Of a stretch of DNA of 64,000 nt, positions 49,132-57,754 are shown in pieces. Numbering within the stretch: position 1 is the stretch's first letter; each line of letters opens with the position of its first letter. Under the pieces are notes generated by a model that saw only the letters and a list, made by a program, of their open reading frames with translations, did no database searches and had not been told where the DNA came from. This DNA is from Sphingorhabdus contaminans (GTDB lineage Bacteria > Pseudomonadota > Alphaproteobacteria > Sphingomonadales > Sphingomonadaceae): contig NZ_VKKU01000002.1 of assembly GCF_007280415.1 (NCBI RefSeq), positions 124,001 to 188,000 on the forward strand, written 5' to 3'. The position numbers and the translations under genes were made by a program.

Positions 49132-49854
49132 ATGTATATCGAAGGATTCGTGCTCGCGGTTCCTACCGCGAACAAGGAGAAATACAGGCAGCATGCCGAA
49201 AAGGCGGTGCCGATTTTCAAGGAGTTCGGCATGACCCGGATGGTCGAATGCTGGGGTGAGGATGTCCCCGATGGCACTATGACCGATTTCAAACGGGCGG
49301 TGCAGGCAAAAGAGGACGAGACGGTCGTTTTCAGCTGGTGTGAATATCCGGACAAGCAGACGCGCGACGAAGCCGGCCAGAAGATGATGTCCGACCCGCG
49401 TATGGCCGAAATGGCCGACTGTCCTTTCGACACGAAGCGGATGATCTATTCGGGTTTTGCGCCCATCCTGTCCGAAGGCAATGACAAGGGCGCAGGCTAT
49501 ATTGACGGCTTTGTCATCCCGCTGCCCGTGGTCCGGCAAGCCGATTATCAGGCGCTGGCCGAAGCGGCGGCTCCGGTGTTCATCGATCATGGCGCCACCG
49601 GTGTCGTCGAAACATGGGGCGAAGACCTGATGCGCGGCGAAGTCACCGATTATTACCGTGCGGTCGATGCCGCCGACGACGAAACGGTCGTTTTTTCGTG
49701 GATCGCCTGGCCATCCAAAGAGGTGCGCGACATCGGAAACAAGGCGGCGATGGAGGATGAACGCTTTGCCGCCATGGGTCCGGATTCGATGCCCTTTGAT
49801 GGCAAGCGCATGATCATGGGCGGATTCGTACCGATCGTCGATACGGCACGCTGA
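49132..49854 (+). CDS. Tandem DUF1428 protein
   Basis: 240 residues made of two copies of the DUF1428 domain, which is normally about 117 residues. Copy 1 begins MYIEGFVLAVPTANKEKYRQ and copy 2 begins YIDGFVIPLPVVRQADYQ (about 122); both have ETWGEDLM/ECWGEDVP and ETVVFSW segments. The fold is a dimeric alpha-beta barrel; the tandem form likely makes one such barrel from one chain. Activity unknown; members resemble antibiotic-biosynthesis-monooxygenase-fold proteins. GGAGAGAAGAG precedes the ATG. Confidence 0.88.
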   Translation: MYIEGFVLAVPTANKEKYRQHAEKAVPIFKEFGMTRMVECWGEDVPDGTMTDFKRAVQAKEDETVVFSWCEYPDKQTRDEAGQKMMSDPRMAEMADCPFDTKRMIYSGFAPILSEGNDKGAGYIDGFVIPLPVVRQADYQALAEAAAPVFIDHGATGVVETWGEDLMRGEVTDYYRAVDAADDETVVFSWIAWPSKEVRDIGNKAAMEDERFAAMGPDSMPFDGKRMIMGGFVPIVDTAR

Positions 49855-49934
49855 CTGGAGGAAAGGTATTTGCATGCCGCGGATGCCGCTGTGCATCCCC
49901 GGCGGCAGTGCCGTACGAATGGAGGAGAGAGACT

Positions 49935-50735
49935 ATGGCCAACAATCATGGCGATTTTATCTGGTATGAACTGATGACCAGCGATGCCGCAGGCGCGCGG
50001 GATTTCTACGCGAGGGTCATCGGGTGGGACATCGACACGAGCAGCGACGCGCCAATGGACTACCGGATGATATCCGCGTCCGACGGGCCCGTCGCCGGGT
50101 TGCTGCCGCTGACAGCCGAGATGCAGTCGGGCGGCGCACGCCCCTGCTGGATGGGATATATCGCGGTATCCGACGTCGATGCCTGTGCTGCGGCCATCAA
50201 GGACGCCGGCGGCAGCATCCATATGGAGCCGTGGGATATCGAGGGCGTCGGACGCGCGGCCTTTGTCGCCGATCCGCAAGGGGTGATGTTCTACATCATG
50301 AAACCGACACCGCCGGCGGACGATCCCGATGCCCAAAGCACCAGTTTTGCCGCCGAAGCCCCAATTGTCGGGCATTGTGCATGGAACGAGCTTTCCACGA
50401 CTGACCCCAAAGCCGCCAAGGCATTTTACAGTGCGCAGTTCGGCTGGGTACAGGATGGGGACATGGATATGGGCCCGCTCGGCAAATATGAATTTCTGTG
50501 GGACGGCGCGAAACGGTTCATGCTGGGTGCCGTGATGCCCAAAATGCCCGAAATGCCGGTGCCGTTCTGGACCTATTATTTCCGCGTGCCCGATATCGAT
50601 GCCGCCTGCACCGCCATATCCGCCCATGGCGGCACCGTCCTTCAGGAACCCATCGAAATACCGGGCGGCGATTACAGCCTGGTCGCAACCGACCCGCAAG
50701 GCGCGGCCTTTGGCCTGGTAGGAGCACGCACATGA
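49935..50735 (+). CDS. Double VOC-domain protein
   Basis: 266 residues with two VOC halves: first MANNHGDFIWYELMTSDAAGARDFYARVIGWDI, ending VADPQGVMFYIMKP; second CAWNELSTTDPKAAKAFYSAQFGWVQ, ending ATDPQGAAFGLVGA. This two-domain form is usual for glyoxalase-like proteins annotated as 27 kDa antigen-type. ATG at 49935 has GGAGGAGAGAG just before it; a frame extending upstream lacks one. Overlaps the next gene by 4 bp (ATGA). Confidence 0.9.
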   Translation: MANNHGDFIWYELMTSDAAGARDFYARVIGWDIDTSSDAPMDYRMISASDGPVAGLLPLTAEMQSGGARPCWMGYIAVSDVDACAAAIKDAGGSIHMEPWDIEGVGRAAFVADPQGVMFYIMKPTPPADDPDAQSTSFAAEAPIVGHCAWNELSTTDPKAAKAFYSAQFGWVQDGDMDMGPLGKYEFLWDGAKRFMLGAVMPKMPEMPVPFWTYYFRVPDIDAACTAISAHGGTVLQEPIEIPGGDYSLVATDPQGAAFGLVGART

Positions 50736-51169
50736 ACGTACAGACAAACACAACCACCGCCCCCAAATGGCTTTTGTGGGCCGGAATCCTGTTCCTGCTG
50801 TGGAACCTGATCGGCGTGGCGGCCTTTGCCAGCCAATGGTCAATGTCGGCCGACGATATCGGAAAGCTCCCGCCGGAACAGCGAGACCTGTGGCTCGCCA
50901 TGCCGGGCTGGGCATGGGTCGCCTATGCGGCGGGTGTCCTGCTAGGCACCCTGGGGGCCATCGGGATCGTGCTACGCAAATGGTGGGCGCCGCTTGCCTT
51001 TGCCTTCAGCCTGATCGCGATAATCGTCCAGTTCAGCCATCCCTTCTTTTACCTTCAACAAAATAACGGCGACATGGCGATGCTCGGCTTTCCCATCTTC
51101 ATCATCGTGATGGCGATTATCCAATGGCAGTTAGCCCGCGCCTGGCAACGCAAGGGCTGGCTGGCCTGA
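50732..51169 (+). CDS. Small four-helix membrane protein
   Basis: 145 residues with four predicted membrane helices: about 14-34, 58-80, 84-106 and 115-136 (approximate). The sequence PKWLLWAGILFLLWNLIGVAAFASQ, then WLAMPGWAWVAYAAGVLLGTLGAIGIVL, resembles small sugar/drug-transporter-like proteins often found in AHSA1/VOC operons, family not named here. It overlaps the VOC gene by 4 bp, so translation is coupled. Role unknown; may assist export or sensing of the compound that the operon handles. Confidence 0.78.
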   Translation: MNVQTNTTTAPKWLLWAGILFLLWNLIGVAAFASQWSMSADDIGKLPPEQRDLWLAMPGWAWVAYAAGVLLGTLGAIGIVLRKWWAPLAFAFSLIAIIVQFSHPFFYLQQNNGDMAMLGFPIFIIVMAIIQWQLARAWQRKGWLA

Positions 51170-51189
51170 CCCGCCCGAGGAGAGAGAAT

Positions 51190-51663
51190 ATGAACAAGAA
51201 CACAATCTGTGTCTGGTACGACACGCAAGCCGAGGAAGCCGCGCATTTCTACGCGGCGACCTTCCCCGACAGCCATGTGGGCATGGTCCACCGTTCACCA
51301 CTCGACAATCCCGGTAATAAGGCGGGCGATGTGCTGATGGTCGAATTCAGCGTGTGCGGCATTCCCTGCATCGGGCTGAATGGCGGGCCCGCCTTTTCCC
51401 AGACCGAAGCCTTTTCGTTCCAGATCGCCACTGACGATCAGGAGGAGACGGACCGGTACTGGAACGCCATTGTCGGCAATGGCGGCGCGGAAAGTGCCTG
51501 CGGCTGGTGCAAGGACAAATGGGGCGTCAACTGGCAGATCACCCCGCGCGTACTGACCGATGCCATGGCGCAAGGCGGCGAAACCGCAAAGCGTGCCTTC
51601 GGGGCCATGATGACCATGCACAAAATCGATGTGGCCGCGATCGAAGCTGCCGTGCGGGGATGA
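51190..51663 (+). CDS. PhnB-like VOC protein (3-dmu-9_3-mt type)
   Basis: 157 residues. The start MNKNTICVWYDTQAEEAAHFYAATFPDSHVG and ECGWCKDKWGVNWQITPRVL are typical of the DmuB/3-demethylubiquinone-9 3-methyltransferase-like VOC group, a misnomer: these are probably not methyltransferases. GGAGAGAGAAT lies before the ATG. The third VOC protein of the operon. Catalytic role unknown. Confidence 0.9.
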   Translation: MNKNTICVWYDTQAEEAAHFYAATFPDSHVGMVHRSPLDNPGNKAGDVLMVEFSVCGIPCIGLNGGPAFSQTEAFSFQIATDDQEETDRYWNAIVGNGGAESACGWCKDKWGVNWQITPRVLTDAMAQGGETAKRAFGAMMTMHKIDVAAIEAAVRG

Positions 51664-51721
51664 AGCCATGACCTTGTGACCTTTGGGGGCACCCGACAAA
51701 GACTGAAAAGGACCATAGAAT

Positions 51722-52192
51722 ATGACCGCAACACAAGAAAATGGCTGGGAGCTTTCGGTGAGCACCTACATCGCCGCGCCGCCCGAAAAGGTCTGGGACA
51801 TCATGACCAACCGCATGGAAGAATGGTGGTGCCCCAAGCCCTGGCGGACCGAAATCATCGAACAGCAATGGCATAGCGGCGGGCGTTCCGCGATGGTGAT
51901 GAAAGGCCCCAATGGCGAGGAGCATCCGCAGGAGGGCATCTTTCTGGAAGTCGTTCCGGGCGTACGTTTCGTATCAACAGACGCCTTCGTGCGCGGCGCG
52001 GACGGCAGCCTGATGCCCTCAGCACCCTTCATGCTCGGCATCTGGGAAATCGCGCCCGAAGGCGACGGAACCCGCTACACCGCCCGTTCGCGCCATTGGG
52101 ACGAGGCGACGACAAAGCAGCATGACGATATGGGTTTCCAGCAAGGCTGGGGCGCCTGCGCGCAGCAGTTGAAGGAACTGGCGGAGAGTTGA
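51722..52192 (+). CDS. SRPBCC/AHSA1-family protein
   Basis: 156 residues, START-like fold with a ligand cavity. ELSVSTYIAAPPEKVWDIMTN at the N-terminus, GIFLEVVPGVRFVSTDAF in the centre and HDDMGFQQGWGACAQQLKEL at the C-terminal helix are AHSA1 hallmarks. Such proteins are often next to ArsR/TetR regulators and VOC genes. AAAGGACC lies about 10 bases before the ATG. Last gene of the run; no terminator hairpin with T run follows, but a CCCC/GGGG palindrome does. Confidence 0.88.
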   Translation: MTATQENGWELSVSTYIAAPPEKVWDIMTNRMEEWWCPKPWRTEIIEQQWHSGGRSAMVMKGPNGEEHPQEGIFLEVVPGVRFVSTDAFVRGADGSLMPSAPFMLGIWEIAPEGDGTRYTARSRHWDEATTKQHDDMGFQQGWGACAQQLKELAES

Positions 52193-52261
52193 AGGGCGTT
52201 GGAAAACAAGGCTCTGCCCCCCTTCAGGGGAGAGGGGGCATCACTTCTACCTATCATCTAG

Positions 52262-52409
52262 CCGTCACCCTGAACTTGTTTCAGGGTCCATCTGGCAGAC
52301 CAGTCCTGACATATCGGCGGCAGTCACGGCATTTACGAGCCGTGGCGCAGTCATTGCGGCGGTCGGTCCACGCTTAACGATGGACCCTGAAACAAGTTCA
52401 GGGTGACGG
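52262..52409. mobile_element. 148-bp MITE-like element with 31-bp perfect terminal inverted repeats
   Basis: The left end 52262-52292 begins CCGTCACCCTGAACTTGTTT and the right end (52379-52409) is its exact reverse complement. Each arm itself contains the imperfect palindrome CCCTGAACTTGTTTCAGGG. An inner hairpin CACGGC/GCCGTG lies at 52325-52344. It has no coding capacity. Sequences with this core are, as I recall, common between genes of sphingomonads, so it is probably a REP/MITE family member moved by a transposase elsewhere. Confidence 0.8.
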
Positions 52410-52472
52410 TTTGGAGTAATAATGGATCGGCTGAACAGGAAAGGGAAAGATAAAAATCAGACCAGCAAAACC

Positions 52473-53144
52473 CTAAAAATCCACCTGCTCATAATGTTTC
52501 GGCGGGGTGATGACCTCCATGCGTTCGGACAGGAGCGGGCGGAAGCTGGGGCGGGATTTGAACATCGCGTACCAGGCCTTGGTCTGCTCATGCCCGGTCC
52601 AGTCGATTCCGCCCAGATAGTCGGCGACCGAAATCTGTGCCGCGGCGGCAAGGTCAGCCATGCTCATCACCGATCCCGCCATCCAGGCGCGGTGATCGAT
52701 GAGATAGTCGACATAATCGAGATGGCCGTTGGCCAGCTTCATCGCCTCGCGCAGCACGCGGCTGTCGGGGGGCTGGCGATCGATCAGACGCTTTTTCATC
52801 CGCTCGTGCAGCAGGGGCTGCGTCACATCGCCGTAAAATTGTTCGTCAAACCAGGCGACCAGACGGCGGATCTCGGCGCGATATTGCGCGGTTCCGCTGA
52901 TCATCGGGTTGGCCGAGACGGTCTCGTCAATATATTCGGAAATGGCCACGGAATCAGCAAGCGTGATGTTGCGTTCCGCATCGCGCATGACAGGGGTACG
53001 GCCTGCCGGGTTCATCTGCAGAAAATCGTCGCGCTGTTCCCACGGATTTTCGCGCACCAGACTATAGGGCACGCCCTTTTCCCCCAGCAGCAAACGCACT
53101 TTGCGCGAGAACGGACAAAGCGGATATTGATGAAGGTGCCACAT
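52473..53144 (-). CDS. Glutathione S-transferase
   Basis: 223 residues: a thioredoxin-like N-terminal domain (about 1-78) with YPLCPFSRKVRL and NPAGRTPVMRD...DSVAISEYID, and an all-helical C-terminal domain (about 90-215). The Cys in CPFSRK (Cys10) may be the active residue, as in beta/omega-like GSTs. Substrate unknown. Monocistronic between repeats. Confidence 0.9.
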   Translation of the reverse strand: MWHLHQYPLCPFSRKVRLLLGEKGVPYSLVRENPWEQRDDFLQMNPAGRTPVMRDAERNITLADSVAISEYIDETVSANPMISGTAQYRAEIRRLVAWFDEQFYGDVTQPLLHERMKKRLIDRQPPDSRVLREAMKLANGHLDYVDYLIDHRAWMAGSVMSMADLAAAAQISVADYLGGIDWTGHEQTKAWYAMFKSRPSFRPLLSERMEVITPPKHYEQVDF

Positions 53145-53246
53145 AAAGGTCCTGTTAGGGTTGATTAGCGCGAATGGGAAGGGGTCGAGGCGGTATTTTC
53201 GTCAAAATGGACGGAGGAAGGCATGTGTCCCCCGTCCTACATCTTT

Positions 53247-53409
53247 CCCTCTCCCCTTCAGGGGAGAGGTACGCAGTCTTATGGCTTTAGCCATTAGACG
53301 GAGTGGAGAGGGGGAGGTGGCGCATTGCCCTCACCGTCGAAGCCCCTCTCCAACTACGCCTAGGCCTGTCGGCCAAGGCTTCGTATCCTCTCCCCTGAAG
53401 GGGAGAGGG
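53247..53409 (+). repeat. 163-bp palindrome-ended repeat, copy A
   Basis: Ends in CTCTCCCC(N)4GGGGAGAG-type palindromes on both sides and is about 95% identical, in inverse orientation, to 60163-60324. Distinctive internal words include GTACGCAGTCTTATGGCTTT and CCTAGGCCTGTCGGCCAAGG. No open frame. A REP-like element; together the copies bracket the tam operon. Confidence 0.85.
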
Positions 53410-53432
53410 AGACATATGGATTTCCCCTCCCC

Positions 53433-53588
53433 TCAACGCTGCTCCCCTGCCTCCTGCTTTTCCTGCTTCGCCCGCGCCGCGTCGATCTTCGCTTCCGCTG
53501 CCTTCACCTTTTTCTCGGTCTCGGCATATTGGCTGTCGAAATCCTGCTGGCAGGCACCCAGCAGCAGGAGAAGGCAGAGCGCGCGCAT
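53433..53588 (-). CDS. Small lipoprotein downstream of tamB
   Basis: 51 residues. Signal with lipobox LLGAC (Cys13), then a helical, Glu/Lys/Ala-rich stretch (about 17-51, starting DFDSQYAETEKKVKAAEAK) likely a coiled coil, resembling a short version of Lpp-like proteins. The ATG overlaps the tamB stop (ATGA), so it is translated right after TamB and is probably anchored in the envelope with the translocation module. Too short for most gene callers. No family recognised. Confidence 0.75.
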   Translation of the reverse strand: MRALCLLLLLGACQQDFDSQYAETEKKVKAAEAKIDAARAKQEKQEAGEQR

Positions 53589-56500
53589 CAATAATCCTTC
53601 TTGTAGCGGACGTTGACGTTCGACGTACCGGTGGTGCCGATCTGGCTCAACACCGAAAGTGCGGGCGTCAGGCTGATTTCCAACTGCGTCGCGGTATAGC
53701 CGCGTGCGTCGGTGACAATTTCGACATAGACATCGTTGGTGATATACTGGCCGAACGCCACCGCCATTTCGCGGCCCGTTGTCTGGTCCGCGCCCAATAT
53801 GCGCAGGCGGTTCAGCCCCGTGGCCGATTGCAGCACGCCAAGCGGGTTGAGGCCGCCCGATCCGCCGCGCAGATTGTTGAGCGAGGCGGCAAGCTGCACC
53901 GCCTGTATCGCGCTCAATTCGCCGATGGAATTGCCGAACAGGATGCGCGCCATGATCTCGTCCTGCGGCAGCGCAGGGGTGGAGCTGAAGCTGATGTCGG
54001 GATTCTGGCCGGTGCCGCGGATATTGACGCGGACCGTTGTGCCGTCGACTTCGCTGGCGGCGGCAATGCGGATGGACGGGTTGGTGGCCGGGCCGCCGTT
54101 GAAGCTGATCCGGCCATTTTCAAGTTCGAACGAGCGTCCCGCAAAGCCGAGCGTGCCGCGCACCAGTTCCATTTCGCCCGCAATGCGCGGGGCGTTGCTG
54201 GTGCCGGTGACGCGCAGATTGGCGCCCCATTCGGATTCAAGGCCCATGCCGCTCACATAAAGTTCGTCGGGCGCGGTCAGTTTGATGTCGAGTTTCCAGT
54301 TGCTCGGCAGCGTGCTGATCGGGTCGGCATCGCCCGACACACGCGGACGGCCCGATGCCGCCTTGCGCCGCACACCGGTCAGGGTGGCGACCGAGGCGGC
54401 GCCCTGGCGGATGATCTTGAACCGCGTTTCAGGCAGGCGCAGGGTCCCGCTGATCAGGGCATCGCCGCCCGGTGTGTTGGTGACGCTGATCTGTCCGGTT
54501 GCGGTGGTGGAGATCAACTCGCTGCGCGCGACGCGGGCCTGGTTGAGGTCGAGGTCGAGCTGTAACGGGAAGCCCTTGTCGGAGCTGAGATTGACAAAGC
54601 CCTTGCCGGTCACGGTCCCCCTGCCCGCATTGGCGGACAGTTCGGTCACCTCCAGCTGGTCATTGGTGAACAGGCCCCGCACGCGCAGCTTGGTCAGGCG
54701 CGTGCCATAGACGTCATTTTCGTAAATCAGGTCGTTGGCGCGCACGACGCCGGTCAGGCGCGGGGTCTGCACCCGGCCGGAGAAATCTGCGGCGACGCCG
54801 ATATTGCCCTCAAGGCTCTGGTCCGCCAGCGCGGCGAGGGAGAAGAGCGTATCGGCAGGGCCGTTATAGCGGATGCCCCCCGACAGCGGCGCGGCGAGCA
54901 GGCGCTCGGTCCAGCTTGCATTGCCCGGCGGCAGGGGCCTCAAGTCGATCTGCAGACGGCCCACGGCGGCACCCAGACGGCGGATGATCGCGCGGGCGTT
55001 GCCGCCATCGGGCAGCAGGCGGCCGACAAGGCTGATGTCGACCGGCTGCGACCGGGACCCCAAATTGGTGCGGACAAAGCGTTTGATCTCCAGCCGCGCA
55101 TCGGCGCGGGGGAAGGCGGTAAGGGAGGCTTGCGACCAGTCGATGCTGCCCGTCGCCCTGCCCCTGATGCCAAGGCCCGGCAGGAAGGGGTTGATGACCG
55201 CGATGTTCACATTGTCCAGCCGCGACTGAAGCTCCAGCCCGTCGCCATAGCTGCCGGCGAGCTTTACCGTGCCATTGGCGACGCGGATGGTCGACAGCTT
55301 GATCTCATATGCGTCGCGCCCGGGCACGATGCGTAACGGGCCTTCCGTCGAAAAATCGATGCTGTTCGCCCGGCCCTTCGCCGCGATGCGCCACAGTTCG
55401 GGCGTCAGATCGGCGTTGGCGGCGATGCGGAACGGCACCTGGCTGCGCCCCTCGGCAAGGATCCGGGCCGAACCGGTGCCGCCGCGATAGTCGACCTTCG
55501 CCCGCGCCGCCGCCAGCTCGATATCGTTCAGCAGCGCATTTTCGACCTGAACATCGGCGACGATCTGCGGGCTGTCATACAGAATGACGTCCGCCTTCAC
55601 GATGCCGCGCCCGATGGCGAGCGTCTGTTCCCCGCCTGTCAGGCTGGCATTGTTCGCAACCGCATCGACGACCGCGCGCTGGTATCTGCCTGCGGCCGAC
55701 AGCTCGATGGTGCCGTCAAAACCAGCGCCCACGCCGTTCAGCGTCCCCTGGAACGGACCCGACGCCGCCTGCTGCACCCGGCCCGTCAGGCCGATCCCGG
55801 CAAAGTCGCCGCGCAATATGTCGATCGTCAGCGGCCCGTTGCCCGACAGCACGTCGATATCCCCGCTAATGGGGCCATAGTCGGTGGACCCCGTCAGCGT
55901 GATCGCATAGCCGCGCGCGCTGCGGGTTACGAGCCCGACGACATTGGACAGGCCAACGCCAAAGCCCGGCCGCGCCGCCGTGACGCGGGCAACAGGGCGA
56001 TCGAACGTGCCGGTCAGTTGCACCGCCACAGGGCCATATTGGTTGGAGTATCCCGCACCGTTGAACACAACGCGGCCGCCGTCTGTCACATAGGTGCCAT
56101 TGCCGCTGTTCAGCCGGAACTGCGGCGCCGAAACGCTGGCCCGTGTGACGCGCAACACGCCGTCGGTGCCGTAGCGGATGCCGGCATTGACGAACATCTG
56201 CCCGCCGAGGAATTTCTGCACGCCGGCGCTGAACAATTTTGTGGAGCGCGCCTTGATCGTCCCCACCAGCGCATAGCCCCGGCCCAGCGTGGTTTCGAGA
56301 TCGACATCGGCAACCACATTGAACAGCCCGACCGAGCTGACTTCAAATCCGTCCACCTTGCCGTTGAGCGCGCCGGTGTAAAAACCCTTCGCCATATCTC
56401 CGATGATCAGCGCGGTCGCGTTGATCCGGTCGGAGCGTATTTTCATGTTGTCGGACAGCAGGCGGCCATTGGCGATAGCGATGTCGCCATTCATTCGGAC

Positions 56501-57754
56501 ATTGGTGAGCAATCCGCCCGCAATCTGGTTGATACCCGTGACCCGCCGCGCAATGGCATTGACCGGAATCAGGAACCGGTCCTCCTGCCCTTCCGCCTCG
56601 CCCGTCACGCGGACATCTTCAAAGGTGGTCCGGTCAAAGGCCAGCCTTTTGGCCGTCGCGGAATAGGCAATGGTGGGCGCGGCAATGGCCCCGTTCAAAA
56701 GGGCCTTGCCCTGCACATTGGTGCCGCTGACATTGCTTCCAATAATCGCCGGGCGCAGCAATTTAAGGTCAAGCGCAAGATCGTCGAACGCACCTTGCGC
56801 CATGTCGATCCGCCCGCTCGTTCCCAATATGGCCGAAGCCGAACGGACGCTGCCCTTGATGTCGGCAACACGCTGTTCAAAGGATGCCGACAGGTCGATG
56901 GTGGCAACCGGCGACAGTCCGCGGACAATCAGGCTGTCTGCCATCACCTTTGCAGGGGCAGTTTCCCCCCTTGCCGTAAACACACCGTCCCGTGCGGTCA
57001 GCGCGACGTCCGCCACCTGTTCCGCACCCATGGTCGCGCGCAGGCGGCCATCCCATTTCTGCCAGCTACCGCGCCCGTCGAGCGCCGCCCGCACCGGCAC
57101 TTCACGGCCGAGAAGACCGGCAACCAGACCCTTTGCCGGGGCATCGACCTTCAGATCAATGTCAAAGCGGTTGTCATCGGGCACGGCATCCAGCTTGAGC
57201 GCCAGCCTGTCGCCCTGCGCTGACCCTGCTATTGCCTCGACCACCGCACGCCGGTCGGCAATCCGTGCCTTGCCATCAAGGCGCGCAACCTGTTCTTCGC
57301 CCGTCACCGCCTTTGCAAAGACGATGCGGTCCACCCGCAGCCGGTCAATCCGGATGTCGAGATCGGGCAGCATCGGTTCCCCCCGGTCCGGCACCACATT
57401 GAAGGCAGGCATTCGCGCCACATTTAGCTCGCGTGCCGTCAGCGCATCGACATCAACCACCCCTGTCAGATAGGCGAAGGGATGCCAGTCGAGCCGGATT
57501 TCCGGCGACCGTGCAAAAGCACCCTTGGGGTCGCGAAACTGCACATCGCGCAGCACCGCGCCGCCATAAATGGACCCGTCAATCTTTCCGATCCGGATAT
57601 TCAGACCATTTTCCAGCACCACGCCTGCGACCTGCCGCGCCACGAATGCGCGGCCTGATTGCGTATCGAGCCAGACATAGGCACCCAAAAGCACCGCCAG
57701 CAATACGCCAAACAGGGCAGCTCCCCCAAGGACAAGGCGCCTGCCGAGCGTCAA
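53588..57754 (-). CDS. tamB: Translocation and assembly module subunit TamB
   Basis: 1388 residues. An N-terminal membrane anchor (about 8-28) is followed by a long periplasmic beta-taco chain of repeated strands and a C-terminal DUF490 domain ending NVRYKKDY. This matches the AsmA-like/TamB bridge that moves lipids or helps barrel proteins to the outer membrane. It overlaps tamA (upstream) by 4 bp and the small lipoprotein (downstream) by 1-4 bp, so the three form an operon. Length is within the family range. Confidence 0.95.
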   Translation of the reverse strand: MTLGRRLVLGGAALFGVLLAVLLGAYVWLDTQSGRAFVARQVAGVVLENGLNIRIGKIDGSIYGGAVLRDVQFRDPKGAFARSPEIRLDWHPFAYLTGVVDVDALTARELNVARMPAFNVVPDRGEPMLPDLDIRIDRLRVDRIVFAKAVTGEEQVARLDGKARIADRRAVVEAIAGSAQGDRLALKLDAVPDDNRFDIDLKVDAPAKGLVAGLLGREVPVRAALDGRGSWQKWDGRLRATMGAEQVADVALTARDGVFTARGETAPAKVMADSLIVRGLSPVATIDLSASFEQRVADIKGSVRSASAILGTSGRIDMAQGAFDDLALDLKLLRPAIIGSNVSGTNVQGKALLNGAIAAPTIAYSATAKRLAFDRTTFEDVRVTGEAEGQEDRFLIPVNAIARRVTGINQIAGGLLTNVRMNGDIAIANGRLLSDNMKIRSDRINATALIIGDMAKGFYTGALNGKVDGFEVSSVGLFNVVADVDLETTLGRGYALVGTIKARSTKLFSAGVQKFLGGQMFVNAGIRYGTDGVLRVTRASVSAPQFRLNSGNGTYVTDGGRVVFNGAGYSNQYGPVAVQLTGTFDRPVARVTAARPGFGVGLSNVVGLVTRSARGYAITLTGSTDYGPISGDIDVLSGNGPLTIDILRGDFAGIGLTGRVQQAASGPFQGTLNGVGAGFDGTIELSAAGRYQRAVVDAVANNASLTGGEQTLAIGRGIVKADVILYDSPQIVADVQVENALLNDIELAAARAKVDYRGGTGSARILAEGRSQVPFRIAANADLTPELWRIAAKGRANSIDFSTEGPLRIVPGRDAYEIKLSTIRVANGTVKLAGSYGDGLELQSRLDNVNIAVINPFLPGLGIRGRATGSIDWSQASLTAFPRADARLEIKRFVRTNLGSRSQPVDISLVGRLLPDGGNARAIIRRLGAAVGRLQIDLRPLPPGNASWTERLLAAPLSGGIRYNGPADTLFSLAALADQSLEGNIGVAADFSGRVQTPRLTGVVRANDLIYENDVYGTRLTKLRVRGLFTNDQLEVTELSANAGRGTVTGKGFVNLSSDKGFPLQLDLDLNQARVARSELISTTATGQISVTNTPGGDALISGTLRLPETRFKIIRQGAASVATLTGVRRKAASGRPRVSGDADPISTLPSNWKLDIKLTAPDELYVSGMGLESEWGANLRVTGTSNAPRIAGEMELVRGTLGFAGRSFELENGRISFNGGPATNPSIRIAAASEVDGTTVRVNIRGTGQNPDISFSSTPALPQDEIMARILFGNSIGELSAIQAVQLAASLNNLRGGSGGLNPLGVLQSATGLNRLRILGADQTTGREMAVAFGQYITNDVYVEIVTDARGYTATQLEISLTPALSVLSQIGTTGTSNVNVRYKKDY

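Noticed and set aside
52262-52409. CRISPR-type repeat
   Set aside because: Only two arms in inverse orientation with no direct repeats or spacers; it is a MITE-like element.
56018-57223. 401-codon frame antisense to tamB
   Set aside because: No domain, no ribosome site, and it mirrors TamB repeats.
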